64,000 bases of DNA from Lentilactobacillus parakefiri (GCF_002157585.1 NZ_BDGB01000044.1:112364-176363), one strand, 5' to 3'; counted from the first letter of the stretch, positions 35,181 to 44,078 are shown. Made by a program: numbers and translations. Notes: generated by a model from the sequence alone, not told the origin.

Positions 35181-36458
35181 ATGCAATTATCATATTTACT
35201 GGTCAACATTCTGGGTGTCGCCGTATACCTTGGAATTGCTTTCTTATTTTCAAATAATAAAAAAGGTATCAACTGGCGTTCAGTTGGGGTTGTTTTAGTA
35301 ATTAACCTTGTTCTTGCATGGATCTTGACCAGCTTCGCATGGGGCCGTGATGCGGTTAAAGCGGCTGCTGACGGATTCAACTGGTTGGTCCAAGTTGCTT
35401 ACCAGGGAATTAATTTTGCCCTGCCTAACTGGGTGACCCCACAATTTGGTGGAACTGCCAAATCAATGAACTTTGTCACGAGTGCGTTACTGCCAATCCT
35501 GATGATTGTGCCATTGTTTGATACACTTACATACATTGGTGTATTGCCATGGATCATCAAGTGGGTTGGTCGTGGGCTTTCATTCATCACTGGTGCACCA
35601 AAGTTCGAATCATTCTTCGCTGTTGAAATGATGTTCTTAGGTAACACTGAAGCACTTGCAGTTTCATCACTCCAATTAAAACAAATGTCCGCCAAGCGTA
35701 ACTTGACTCTGGCTTTGATGTCAATGTCATGTGTCACTGCTTCAATCATCGGGGCTTATACCCAAATGGTTCCTGGGCAATTTGTTTTGACTGCCGTTCC
35801 ATTGAACGTGTTAAACGCGTTGATCATTACGAGCTTATTGAACCCTGTTAAGGTAACCCCTGAAGAAGATACGGTTGCTAAAATGGGTGGCTCAGGTACC
35901 AGCGAAGCCGCTGTTGAAGCTGGTGACGTTCAAGCCAATGGCAAACGTGAACCATACTTCTCATTCTTGGGCGACTCAATCTTGGGCGCCGGTCGTTTGA
36001 TTTTGATCATCGCTGCCAACGTTATCGCCTTTGTTGCTTTGGCTGCCTTGATTGATAAGATTTTGGCCCTCTTCAACCCATGGTTATCTTTGGAACATAT
36101 CTTAGGAATCATCATGTTCCCATTTGCATGGTTAATGGGTCTGGATGTCAGCCAGGCATTCCAGTTTGCCCAATTCATGGGGATGAAGTTGGTTACCAAC
36201 GAATTCGTTGTTATGGGTAAGATTGCCGGTACCATTCACAACCTCAGCATCTTCCCAGCTCACTACCAAGCACAATTAACGGTCTTCATCACATCATTCG
36301 CCAACTTCTCAACCACTGGTATGATTATCGGTGCCTTCAAGGGCTTGGTTGATAAGGAAAAGAACGATCTGATCAGTAAAAACGTGGGAACCATGCTGCT
36401 TTCCGGTATTCTGGTATCCCTAATGTCTGCTGGAATTGTTGGTCTGTTTGTTTGGTAA
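35181..36458 (+). CDS. nupC: NupC-family concentrative nucleoside transporter
   Basis: 425 residues, about ten membrane segments, AAGAGG before ATG 35181. The CNT-family signature is visible: ESFFAVEMMFLGNTEALAVSS with the conserved GNTE, followed by LTLALMSMSCVTASIIGAY and later FQFAQFMGMKLVTNEFV with the NEF motif. It imports nucleosides with protons or sodium. It lies 125 bases after the DeoB-like gene and 29 bases before a purine permease, so it is likely in one operon with them. Confidence 0.9.
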   Translation: MQLSYLLVNILGVAVYLGIAFLFSNNKKGINWRSVGVVLVINLVLAWILTSFAWGRDAVKAAADGFNWLVQVAYQGINFALPNWVTPQFGGTAKSMNFVTSALLPILMIVPLFDTLTYIGVLPWIIKWVGRGLSFITGAPKFESFFAVEMMFLGNTEALAVSSLQLKQMSAKRNLTLALMSMSCVTASIIGAYTQMVPGQFVLTAVPLNVLNALIITSLLNPVKVTPEEDTVAKMGGSGTSEAAVEAGDVQANGKREPYFSFLGDSILGAGRLILIIAANVIAFVALAALIDKILALFNPWLSLEHILGIIMFPFAWLMGLDVSQAFQFAQFMGMKLVTNEFVVMGKIAGTIHNLSIFPAHYQAQLTVFITSFANFSTTGMIIGAFKGLVDKEKNDLISKNVGTMLLSGILVSLMSAGIVGLFVW

Positions 36459-36487
36459 AATCAGTTCTAGAAAGTTAGGTTTTATGT

Positions 36488-37801
36488 TTGGATAAGTTGC
36501 AAAGAGAAGAAGAGGCGGCTAATCGGCTGCCTCTTCGTGAGGCTATACGAGATAAAGCGACAGTCAAGCGGGAGATTATCGCCGGTATCACCGGCTTCTT
36601 CGCCATTTCCTACATCATTATTGTGAACCCAATGATCTTAAAAGATGCTGGGATTCCGACTGATTTAAGTGTCTTCGCAACGATTATTTCTTCGTTGATT
36701 GGCTGCTTGATTATGGGATTTTGGGCCAATGCACCGGTGATTTTAACGCCGGGAATGGGTGTCAATGCCTTCTTCACCTATACCGTGGTGGTCGCCATGG
36801 GCTTGTCCTGGCAGGAAGCGTTGGCAATCTCAATTGTGTCCAGTATCATTTATGTGATTATCGCGTTTACGAAATTGAGTGCCATTTTAGCCAAGGGGAT
36901 CCCGGACACCCTGAAAGCGGGCATTACCGCCGGTATTGGGCTGTTTCTAGTGGAAATCGGACTGGAAAAGGCTCAGCTGATCCAGCAGGGGAAAAACTCG
37001 ATTCTGGCTTTGGGTGATTTGACCAAACCGGCGACCTTGCTGGCACTCTTTGGTCTGTTGCTGACGCTATTCTTGTTCGTCCGGAACGTTACCGGCGGAT
37101 TCTTTATCGGGATTTTAGTAACATCGGTAGTCGGGATTCTCTTTGGGATCAAAGACCAGGTCTCGCCGTCAGTTGGGATTGGCGATATTACCCGGTACTC
37201 GGCGATTGTTGCCAAAGGGAATTTTAACAACGCTTTGACAATTCCGTTTGTGCTGGCAGTCTTTTCGATGACCATGATTTTGGTGTTTGAATCGATGGGA
37301 CTGCTGGAAGGGATTATGCCAAATCCCAGCAAGTTTAAGAAAGCCTTTCAGGCCAGTTCTGTGACCAGCTTTCTTTCCGGTATTCTTGGGACCAGTCCGA
37401 CGGTTGCTGCGGCCGAAAGTGCTTCGGCAATTGAAAGTGGTGGCCGAACCGGCTTGACGTCGATTGTTGCCGGCCTGATGTTTGCCGTTTCGCTGTTCTT
37501 TATTCCACTGCTGGCCTTTGTGCCCCAAGCAGCGATCGCACCGGTCATCATTATTACCGGTGCCTTGATGATGAATCAGCTAAGCCGGATTAATATGTTT
37601 GACTTTTCCGATTGGTTCCCGGCATTTCTGATTGTCGTTCTAATCCCATTTACCAGTAGCATTTCGACTGGTTTGGCGTTCGGATTTGTCGCTTACCCAA
37701 TTTTGAAGATTGCCGCCGGCAGGCAACACGAGTTGACTGTTGCGACTTATGTTTTAGGATTTTTATTCTTGTGTGATCTAGTGCTCAGTGCACTATTATA
37801 G
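36488..37801 (+). CDS. AzgA/PbuG-family (NCS2) purine permease
   Basis: 437 residues, 12-14 membrane segments. The N-terminus (KREIIAGITGFFAISYIIIVNPMILKDAGIP) and GMGVNAFFTY followed by GTSPTVAAAESASAIESGGRTGL match the AzgA branch of NCS2, which imports hypoxanthine, guanine or adenine. The start is TTG 36488, weak AGG site; no ATG fits in frame. Together with NupC and the hydrolase it makes a purine salvage cluster: nucleosides in, split to base and ribose. Confidence 0.88.
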   Translation: MDKLQREEEAANRLPLREAIRDKATVKREIIAGITGFFAISYIIIVNPMILKDAGIPTDLSVFATIISSLIGCLIMGFWANAPVILTPGMGVNAFFTYTVVVAMGLSWQEALAISIVSSIIYVIIAFTKLSAILAKGIPDTLKAGITAGIGLFLVEIGLEKAQLIQQGKNSILALGDLTKPATLLALFGLLLTLFLFVRNVTGGFFIGILVTSVVGILFGIKDQVSPSVGIGDITRYSAIVAKGNFNNALTIPFVLAVFSMTMILVFESMGLLEGIMPNPSKFKKAFQASSVTSFLSGILGTSPTVAAAESASAIESGGRTGLTSIVAGLMFAVSLFFIPLLAFVPQAAIAPVIIITGALMMNQLSRINMFDFSDWFPAFLIVVLIPFTSSISTGLAFGFVAYPILKIAAGRQHELTVATYVLGFLFLCDLVLSALL

Positions 37802-37895
37802 AAGTAGCAGGGGGCGGGCTTTCGGGTTCGCTTCTTGTTAGGAACTAATTGTAAGCGTTTGACATTAACAACTCTTGTTTGGAAAGGAATTTATT

Positions 37896-38810
37896 ATGAC
37901 CATCAAAATAATTATGGATACGGATCCCGGAATTGACGATGCTGCAGCGTTGACCATGGCATTGAATGATCCCGAGATTGACCTTAAGTTGATTACCAGT
38001 GTTGCCGGCAACGTTACCGTGGATAAGACAACCAAGAATGCGCAAAAGATTGTCCGTTTCTTCAATAAACAGGTGCCGGTTGCAGCGGGTGCTAAACAAC
38101 CGTTGATCAAAGAATTTGAGGATGCTGCCAGAATTCATGGCGAGTCGGGGATGCCGGGTTACGATTTTCCGGAGGACCTGCCAAAACCATTAGATGTCAG
38201 TGCAGTTGAGGCTTTGAGAGACACCATTATGAGCAGTGACGAAAAAATTACGTTGGTCCCAACCGGTTCATACACCAACGTTGCATTGCTGTTCAGTGAA
38301 TATCCTGAAGTGAAGGATCACATCGAACGCATCGTTGCGATGGGCGGTTCACTCGGGAAAGGCAACATGACTTCCGCAGCTGAATTTAACGTCTTCACTG
38401 ATCCAGATGCAGCTCGAATTATGTACAATTCCGGGATTCCAATTACGATGGTTGGCTTGGACATTACCATGAAGGCGTTGATTACGCCGGACTCCCTCAG
38501 CAAACTCGAGCATATGAACGAGACCGGTAAGATGCTTCACGATATTATCATTCATGATGGTGATAACAGTGCGGACGGGATTGCCATGCACGATGTCAAC
38601 ACCATCTTCTACCTGCTTCATCCAGAAGCCATCACCACCAAGAAAATGTGGATTGACATCGTTACTGACGGTCCCGCCATTGGTGAAACCGTTGGGGACA
38701 TCCGTGGCGCTTACCACGATGGCAAGACCAACGCCAACGTTTGTGTGGACATTGATGCTGAAGCCTTTAATAAGTGGTTCTTGGATGAGGTTTCTAAGAT
38801 TAATAAGTAA
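37896..38810 (+). CDS. Inosine-uridine-preferring nucleoside N-ribohydrolase
   Basis: 304 residues. Start at ATG 37896 behind TTGGAAAGGAA. The calcium-binding signature is at the N-terminus (MDTDPGIDDAAAL), followed by the usual NVTVDKTTKNA, GSYTNVAL and EFNVFTDPDAA blocks and the catalytic-site AMHDVNTIFYLLHP with its His. It hydrolyses ribonucleosides to base plus ribose in the cytoplasm. The RihA/B/C subtype cannot be decided by eye. Ends in a terminator; the 94-base gap from the permease gene has no terminator, so co-transcription is likely. Confidence 0.9.
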   Translation: MTIKIIMDTDPGIDDAAALTMALNDPEIDLKLITSVAGNVTVDKTTKNAQKIVRFFNKQVPVAAGAKQPLIKEFEDAARIHGESGMPGYDFPEDLPKPLDVSAVEALRDTIMSSDEKITLVPTGSYTNVALLFSEYPEVKDHIERIVAMGGSLGKGNMTSAAEFNVFTDPDAARIMYNSGIPITMVGLDITMKALITPDSLSKLEHMNETGKMLHDIIIHDGDNSADGIAMHDVNTIFYLLHPEAITTKKMWIDIVTDGPAIGETVGDIRGAYHDGKTNANVCVDIDAEAFNKWFLDEVSKINK

Positions 38811-38819
38811 TTTTTCTAG

Positions 38820-38850
38820 GCAGTCAGATGATTATATCTGGCTGTTTTTT
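38820..38850 (+). terminator. Rho-independent terminator of the nucleoside group
   Basis: CAGTCAGAT / ATCTGGCTG followed by TTTTTT. Confidence 0.9.
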
Positions 38851-39054
38851 GATTGTTCGAGCAGTTTAATCTTCAGGTAGTTCACCCCGACCATGTTATT
38901 CAATGCTATGCAGCTGACAAACGTTAACTGGGACTGAAAAGTGGCCATTTTGAGAATGTTTTAGACTAAGGAAACATCTTATTGATCAGCATCGTATATA
39001 ATATAAACGCAGGATTATACGTTAGACGAGCATTGAATTCAAAGGGGCGGGGTC

Positions 39055-39825
39055 ATGGTAAATGAGGGTTCTTTTAAGGAGAATTTAAAACCAATTGATT
39101 TTGGCAATCGGAAGATAAAAGGGTCGTATTTTCGAGGCGTTCAGTACTCTGGGCAATTAGTTACACCATTTGATACCGCCGAACAGCAGCAAGAAGTGAG
39201 TGAACTATTAGTCAAAACATACAAGGAACATTTTGGTGGCGATATTGATCAAGTGGTCCCCGTGGATCTTCAAGTTGATTTTGAAGTTTTTGGATTAAAC
39301 ATTTTATATCATAGACAAGTCCAAAACAGAATTTTTCTTTTTCCAATTCAAACTGTAGCGCCAGATATTGACAATTTGATTGAGTATAATTCGAAAGCAC
39401 AACAAATCTACAGAGAAGATGGCGTATATGGGGAGTCTGGTGTTCGCGACCGTGGCCACTTGGAAAACGTTGCGTACACATTGAAGAATCCCTATGTGTA
39501 TGATGTGAATCGACATCCCAGTATCTTGAATAAGGCAGCATTTCTTTGGTCGCAAATTGCGGGACTTCAAGCATTTTCTAATGGTAATAAGAGAACTGCC
39601 ATGGTTGCCACCCTGGTGTTTCTCCATTCGAATGGATATGACTTTGTTTTTCGGAAGGGTCTCAGACAAGAACTGATTGACTTTTCAGTTCAAATTGCAG
39701 TTAAAGAAGTTGACATTGATGAGATTTCCGGCCATATTTTTGACAATGTCAGGTTGAATTTGTTCAATGAAGATTGGAACACGATTGAACAGTTAACAAA
39801 CGATTATCCGGAAGGACAGGAGTGA
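39055..39825 (+). CDS. Fic/Doc-family protein with altered catalytic motif
   Basis: 256 residues from ATG 39055 (AAAGGGGCGG upstream). N-terminal about 125 residues unrecognised; C-terminal Fic/Doc domain with RDRGHLENVAYTL, HPSILNKAAFLWSQIAG and QAFSNGNKRTAM. In Fic/Doc proteins the motif reads HxFxxGNKR; here the first His is Gln (CAA, which is one base away from CAT/CAC). The catalytic His needed for AMP- or phosphotransfer is therefore missing, while the nucleotide-binding GNKR is intact. A 52-codon gene follows 6 bases downstream, an arrangement like a toxin-antitoxin pair. Possibly an attenuated or inactive toxin. Confidence 0.75.
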   Translation: MVNEGSFKENLKPIDFGNRKIKGSYFRGVQYSGQLVTPFDTAEQQQEVSELLVKTYKEHFGGDIDQVVPVDLQVDFEVFGLNILYHRQVQNRIFLFPIQTVAPDIDNLIEYNSKAQQIYREDGVYGESGVRDRGHLENVAYTLKNPYVYDVNRHPSILNKAAFLWSQIAGLQAFSNGNKRTAMVATLVFLHSNGYDFVFRKGLRQELIDFSVQIAVKEVDIDEISGHIFDNVRLNLFNEDWNTIEQLTNDYPEGQE

Positions 39826-39831
39826 CAATCC

Positions 39832-39990
39832 ATGCAAGAAAACAAAAAAGTAAAGACTACGTTTATCAAGAATGTCCATGGCAACCAATTATCCGAAGCG
39901 ACCCAACAAAAGATTCTCAAAGAGTCCGCCGATGAAATATTTGCAAATAAGATTGTTCAAGAAATCATGGCAGAGCTTGCTAAAATATAG
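39832..39990 (+). CDS. Small protein downstream of the Fic-like gene, antitoxin candidate
   Basis: 52 residues (MQENKKVKTTFIKNVHGNQ ... EIMAELAKI), ATG 39832 with AGGAG 9 bases before it and only 6 bases after the Fic-like stop. Predicted helical; charged. I cannot find the S/T-xxx-E-G/N inhibitory helix of class I Fic antitoxins. The gene is short but the site, spacing and coupled position support it. Confidence 0.6.
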   Translation: MQENKKVKTTFIKNVHGNQLSEATQQKILKESADEIFANKIVQEIMAELAKI

Positions 39991-39992
39991 TC

Positions 39993-40021
39993 TTGACACA
40001 CTTAGCACAGATTGGCATAAT
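39993..40021 (+). promoter_or_regulatory. Promoter of the T-box-oppA-pepT transcript
   Basis: TTGACA, 17-base spacer, CATAAT; start of RNA predicted at about 40028, just before the T-box stem I. Confidence 0.85.
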
Positions 40022-40027
40022 GAACTT

Positions 40028-40305
40028 AACATTAAAAACACATGAGAATAATGCGGTGACGAGAAGAGTAGTGATTGACGCGATCTAAAGAGAAAGGCCA
40101 TTCGATGAGAGGCCTGATTGCCAAGATGATGAAGATGAGCTCCGAGCAGGTGACCGGTAGATGCCGGTGATCCGTCAGCAAACGTTATTTTGCCGGGTAT
40201 CGATTTCAGATGGTACCGTCGAGGTGTATTTTGAATACACGAAGATAGGGTGGTAACGCGCATGAGCGTCCCTTAGTCCATAGGTGGGCTAAGGGGCGCT
40301 TTTTG
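40028..40305 (+). promoter_or_regulatory. T-box leader of oppA-pepT
   Basis: Canonical T-box AGGGTGGTAACGCG at 40247-40260 followed by a terminator (AGCGTCCCTTAGTCCA ... TGGGCTAAGGGGCGCT plus T-run, 40265-40305). Stem I features are visible: GACGAGAAGAGTAGT (40058-40072), AAAGAGAAAGGCC (distal AGAGA-type loop) and a 3' strand GATGAAGATGAGCTC. Aligned with known T-boxes (GAA-codon-purine-AGC), the specifier would be GAT (40134-40136), meaning Asp; this reading is tentative. Uncharged tRNA should switch on the peptide uptake and cleavage genes. Confidence 0.88.
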
Positions 40306-40325
40306 TTTTCTCATATTGTAGGATA

Positions 40326-40731
40326 GTTCCTGACCGTGTGGCTCCGCTCACTGTTTGAGGACAGCTCCTCCAGGCAGGAATCTCCGCGTAAGCACCTCAG
40401 AGAAAAATTTCAAAACCAGGAATCTCTCTCTGAGGAGACTTACACTGCGATTCCTAACCGCCTGGCTCCGCTCACTATTTGAGGACAGCTGCGCAAAGCA
40501 GAAATCTCCGTGTAAGCACTTTTGAGAAAAATTCCAAAAGCGGGAATTTCTCTCTGAGGAGACTTACACTGCGATTCCTAACCGCCTGGCTCCGCTCACT
40601 GTTTGAGGACAGCTGCGCAAAGCAGAAATCTCCGTGTAAGCACCTTTGAGAAAAATTCCAAAAGCGGGAATTTCTCTCAAAGGAGACTTACACTCCGATT
40701 TCTAAGCGCTTTGCTCCGCTCACTATTTCTA
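40326..40731 (+). repeat. Tandem repeat, 124-bp period, three full copies plus a partial
   Basis: GCTCCGCTCACT recurs at 40341, 40465, 40589 and 40713, exactly 124 bases apart. Each full unit contains a potential long hairpin: GTGTAAG ... GAGAAAAATTCC on the left, GGGAATTTCTCTC ... CTTACAC on the right. In copy 1 the middle of the stem is CCTCAGAG/CTCTGAGG and in copy 3 CCTTTGAG/CTCAAAGG, a compensated change; copy 2 is a mixed, poorly pairing version. The array lies between the T-box terminator and oppA, so it is part of the mRNA leader when read-through occurs. Confidence 0.9.
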
Positions 40732-40745
40732 AGGGAGATGATTTT

Positions 40746-40823
40746 ATGCAATATCAGATGTTGATGCAACAGATTGTGACGATTGAAGACACACATAGAC
40801 GCATGACTATTTGGAGGGATTAA
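40746..40823 (+). CDS. Possible 25-residue leader peptide upstream of oppA
   Basis: ATG 40746 with AAGGGAGATG 5-10 bases upstream; reads MQYQMLMQQIVTIEDTHRRM and five more residues, TAA at 40821-40823. Its last codons overlap the oppA ribosome binding site (TTGGAGGG), so translation of the two would be coupled. No amino-acid run of attenuator type. Supported only by the site and spacing. Confidence 0.4.
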   Translation: MQYQMLMQQIVTIEDTHRRMTIWRD

Positions 40824-40827
40824 CTTG

Positions 40828-42477
40828 ATGAATTTAAAGAAAATTTTTACTGCTTCAACTATACTGGCAGTTACTCTGGTTTTAGCTGGCTGCGGAAAAT
40901 CTTCCCAATCCAATAACGCTGGCAATGGGAAATATGCCAAGACACAAACGCTGAATTGGACCGAAAACAGTGCCTTGGCAACCGCCGATATTTCAAAAGC
41001 CACTGACACCCTGAGCTTTGATGTCTTGATGAATACACAAGAAGGACTGTATCGCCTGGACAAAAATGGGACTCCTAAAGGTGCTTTGGCAACCAAGACA
41101 ACAATCACTGATAATGGTAAGCATTACACCTTTAACCTGCGTAAAGGAGCTAAGTGGACCAATGGTAATCCGGTTGTTGCCAAAGACTTTGTTTACTCGT
41201 GGCAGCGAACGGTTACCCCGAAGACGGCTTCTCAAGATGCATTCTACTTTTTCCAAGTGAAAAATGCCGAAGCAATCAACTCTGGCAAAAAGCCGGTTAG
41301 CTCCCTTGGAATCAAGGCCGATGGAAAATATAAACTCGAGGTATTCTTAACCAAGCCGGTTACATATTTCAAAAAGCTGTTGGCTTGGCCATTGTTCTTC
41401 CCAATTAATCAAAACGCCGTTCAAAAATTTGGGGATAAATATGGAACTGCTTCGCAATATACAGTTTCTGACGGACCATTTAAACTGACCAAGTGGAGTG
41501 GTACCAGCAAGTCCTGGACACTGGCGAAGAGTTCATCATATTGGGATAAGAAAGCTGTTCATTTGAACAAAATTAATGAATTGGTTTCAGAGGACACTAC
41601 GACCAGCTACAATTTATTTAACGCCAAGAAGACTGATGCAACGCTGCTGAGCGGCCAACAAGTCAAAAACAACCTGCATAATCCTAATTTTGTTAAGCGT
41701 CTACCAACCGCTACTACCCGATTGGACTTGAATCAAAACAAAGTTAAGGCCTTTAAGAATCTCAATATTCGCCGCGCTTTCTCATTGGCTATCAACCGTC
41801 AGCAGTTAACCAAAAACGTTCTCCAAGATGGCTCCGTGCCATTAAAAGGGTTCGTACCTTCAAAGATGGGCAAGAATCCCAAGACTGGTGAAGCCTTTGA
41901 CCAAGAGGCTTATGTGAAGGATGCCGTGAGTTATAACCTCAAGCAAGCCAAACAACTCCTGCAAAAAGGCTACAAGCAAACGGGGGCCAAACAACTCCAC
42001 GTGACACTGTTAACATCGGATACTGACAGCAGCAAGGATGCCGCCGAATTTATTCAAGCCGATCTGCAAAAGCTGCCCGGAGTGAAAATTCAAGTCCAGT
42101 CAATTCCGTTTGTTCAGTTGATTTCCAAGCAGGCGGATAAAAATTATCAAACAACTGTCCAGACTTGGCAGTCGGTTTTTGCCGATCCGATTAATTTCCT
42201 AGATGTTTTCGAGAAGGGATCCAGTTACAATACCAGCGGTTATCGAAGTTCTAAATATGATTCATTGTTGGATCAATCTGAGAACACATTTGGTAATCAA
42301 CCTGAAAAGCGTTGGCACAATTTGGTTGAAGCTGAAAAGACGTTGATGAATGATCAGGGAACCATTCCACTGTACCAAGTTGCAAAGTCACAGTTACTAC
42401 GGAAAAATGTTAAAAACGTTGTCTACAACCCAGCCGGCGTCCCTTACGACTGGAAGACAACCTATATTGCAAAGTAA
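40828..42477 (+). CDS. oppA: Oligopeptide ABC transporter substrate-binding lipoprotein
   Basis: 549 residues, SBP_bac_5 family. Lipoprotein signal with lipobox LAGC (Cys21-22 region, LVLAGCGKSS). Signature block KHYTFNLRKGAKWTNGNPVVAKDFVYSWQRTVTP intact; later TTSYNLFNAKKTDATLLSG and VTLLTSDTDSS match OppA. ATG 40828 is preferred over the TTG one codon earlier because TTGGAGGG is well placed. Paralogue of the oppA at 8703 (same family, also behind a T-box). The permease and ATPase subunits are not in this window. The downstream pepT gene (14 bases) implies uptake followed by cleavage of tripeptides. Confidence 0.92.
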   Translation: MNLKKIFTASTILAVTLVLAGCGKSSQSNNAGNGKYAKTQTLNWTENSALATADISKATDTLSFDVLMNTQEGLYRLDKNGTPKGALATKTTITDNGKHYTFNLRKGAKWTNGNPVVAKDFVYSWQRTVTPKTASQDAFYFFQVKNAEAINSGKKPVSSLGIKADGKYKLEVFLTKPVTYFKKLLAWPLFFPINQNAVQKFGDKYGTASQYTVSDGPFKLTKWSGTSKSWTLAKSSSYWDKKAVHLNKINELVSEDTTTSYNLFNAKKTDATLLSGQQVKNNLHNPNFVKRLPTATTRLDLNQNKVKAFKNLNIRRAFSLAINRQQLTKNVLQDGSVPLKGFVPSKMGKNPKTGEAFDQEAYVKDAVSYNLKQAKQLLQKGYKQTGAKQLHVTLLTSDTDSSKDAAEFIQADLQKLPGVKIQVQSIPFVQLISKQADKNYQTTVQTWQSVFADPINFLDVFEKGSSYNTSGYRSSKYDSLLDQSENTFGNQPEKRWHNLVEAEKTLMNDQGTIPLYQVAKSQLLRKNVKNVVYNPAGVPYDWKTTYIAK

Positions 42478-42491
42478 GGTAGGTGAAATCA

Positions 42492-43778
42492 ATGAGTAAA
42501 CTAACTGATTTTGATTCCGGATTAATTGAGTCACTGTTTATCAAATACGCCAAAGTGAACACTCGCTCCGATGCCAACAGCCATACCGTGCCCACAACCG
42601 TTGGCCAGGTTAAACTTGCCAAGATAGTTGAAAAGGATCTCCATGATTTAGGGATTAAGAATGCCAAGTACGAGCCTGACAATTCCTACGTCATTGGCAG
42701 CTTGCCGAGTAACTCGGAAAAGGATTTGAGTGCGATTGGATTCATTGCCCATTTGGATACCGCCGATTACAATGCAGAAAACATTCAACCCCAGATTCAT
42801 CCCAACTATGATGGTGGCGAGATCGTCTTGAATGCTGAAAAGCAAATCGTTTTGAGTCCCAAAGAATTTCCACTGCTCAAAAATTATATCGGCCAACGGG
42901 TCATCACGACCGACGGAACCACTTTACTTGGCGCCGATGACAAGGCTGGTGTTGCGGCAATCTTTGGCGCCCTGAAGTATTTTCTGAGGCATCCTGAAGT
43001 TGAGCACGGCGAGGTCAAAGTTGCTTTTGGTCCTGATGAAGATATTGGCCGTGGCGCCAAGCGGTTTCCTGCCAAAGAATTTGGGACCGAATTTGCCTAT
43101 ACTTTGGATAACGGCCAGCCCGGGCAAATCGCAGCTGAGACGTTTAATGCCTCCGAGGCAAAGATTGATATTCGCGGCACGGCGGTTCATCCAGGGGATG
43201 CCTATGGCTTGATGGTAAATGCCGTCACGTTGGCTAATGAAATCGTGAGTGCCTTACCAAAAGATGAGGTCCCGGAGAAGAGTCGTGGTCACCAGGGGTT
43301 TATTTTGGTGACCGACATGAACGCAACGGTCGGGGAGGCCCATCTCAATTTAATTGTCCGTGAGTTTGATACCCAGAAGTATCGTCGTCATTTGGCTCTC
43401 TTACATCAGATTGTTGACCGAATAAATGAGCGATATGATTCCCCACGGGTCAGCCTCAAGATCAATGAACAATATCAAAACATTGGCGATACAGTCAAGA
43501 AGCATCCATACATCGTCAATCTGGCCTTAAACGTCTATCATCGTTTGGAAATCAAACCCAACATGACACCGTTTAGAGGCGGCACCGACGGCAATGCGAT
43601 TACTGCCAAGGGCATTCCCACCCCCAACCTGTTTAATGGTGGCGACAATTTTCACGGCCCATACGAATACGTCAGCACCGAAGCCATGACCAAGACGGCC
43701 CAGGTTGTCAGTGAGATTGTTCAAGAACACGTTCGCGAATATGGGCAGCGCGATGAGTTGCCCGTCAAATTAAGTTAA
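42492..43778 (+). CDS. pepT: Peptidase T (tripeptide aminopeptidase)
   Basis: 428 residues, M20 metallopeptidase family. Metal-site motifs in order: IAHLDTADY (His, Asp), LLGADDKAG (Asp), GPDEDIGRGAKRF (catalytic and metal Glu/Asp), VHPG and PFRGGTDGNA, NLFNGGDNFHGPYEY with a C-terminal His ligand. It releases N-terminal residues from tripeptides in the cytoplasm. ATG 42492 follows AGGTAGGTG; the frame is open three codons further but without a site. Last gene of the T-box operon. Confidence 0.95.
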   Translation: MSKLTDFDSGLIESLFIKYAKVNTRSDANSHTVPTTVGQVKLAKIVEKDLHDLGIKNAKYEPDNSYVIGSLPSNSEKDLSAIGFIAHLDTADYNAENIQPQIHPNYDGGEIVLNAEKQIVLSPKEFPLLKNYIGQRVITTDGTTLLGADDKAGVAAIFGALKYFLRHPEVEHGEVKVAFGPDEDIGRGAKRFPAKEFGTEFAYTLDNGQPGQIAAETFNASEAKIDIRGTAVHPGDAYGLMVNAVTLANEIVSALPKDEVPEKSRGHQGFILVTDMNATVGEAHLNLIVREFDTQKYRRHLALLHQIVDRINERYDSPRVSLKINEQYQNIGDTVKKHPYIVNLALNVYHRLEIKPNMTPFRGGTDGNAITAKGIPTPNLFNGGDNFHGPYEYVSTEAMTKTAQVVSEIVQEHVREYGQRDELPVKLS

Positions 43779-43832
43779 CAAGTCAACCGCTTGGGGAGAT
43801 CCTCGTGGTACCTGCAAGTCATTTAACAATGA

Positions 43833-43874
43833 AATTACAGCCTTCAAATTTTGGAGTGCTGTGATTTTTTATTT
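43833..43874 (+). terminator. Rho-independent terminator of the oppA-pepT operon
   Basis: AAATTACAGC / GCTGTGATTT with a 16-base loop and T-run. Confidence 0.8.
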
Positions 43875-43945
43875 GGAACACAAAAAATTAAAGTAATTGC
43901 CAACAAAATTTGGGTGTATGATAAATGTGAAGGGAGGTCGCTGAG

Positions 43946-44077
43946 ATGCAGAACACTTCGAATGAGAATCAAGCCCTTTACCAGGAATTAGTGAGTGAGA
44001 AGCAGGCTGAGGAAAAGAAAGAAACGGTCAGGACTTACGGACTAATTTCGATGCTGTACATGTATTTGGGAGAGTAG
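43946..44077 (+). CDS. Small hypothetical protein, 43 residues
   Basis: ATG 43946 preceded by a perfect AAGGGAGGT, reads MQNTSNENQALYQELVSEKQ then an acidic/basic stretch and a hydrophobic end (GLISMLYMYLGE). Terminator downstream. Too short for family assignment; called because of the strong ribosome binding site and bounded transcription unit. Confidence 0.5.
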   Translation: MQNTSNENQALYQELVSEKQAEEKKETVRTYGLISMLYMYLGE

Positions 44078-44078
44078 C

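Noticed and set aside
39563..39575. ACTTCAAGCAT, identical to the loop of small RNA copy A, inside the Fic-like gene
   Set aside because: Same strand as the RNA loop, so it cannot pair with it, and no surrounding stem exists; coding sequence explains it.
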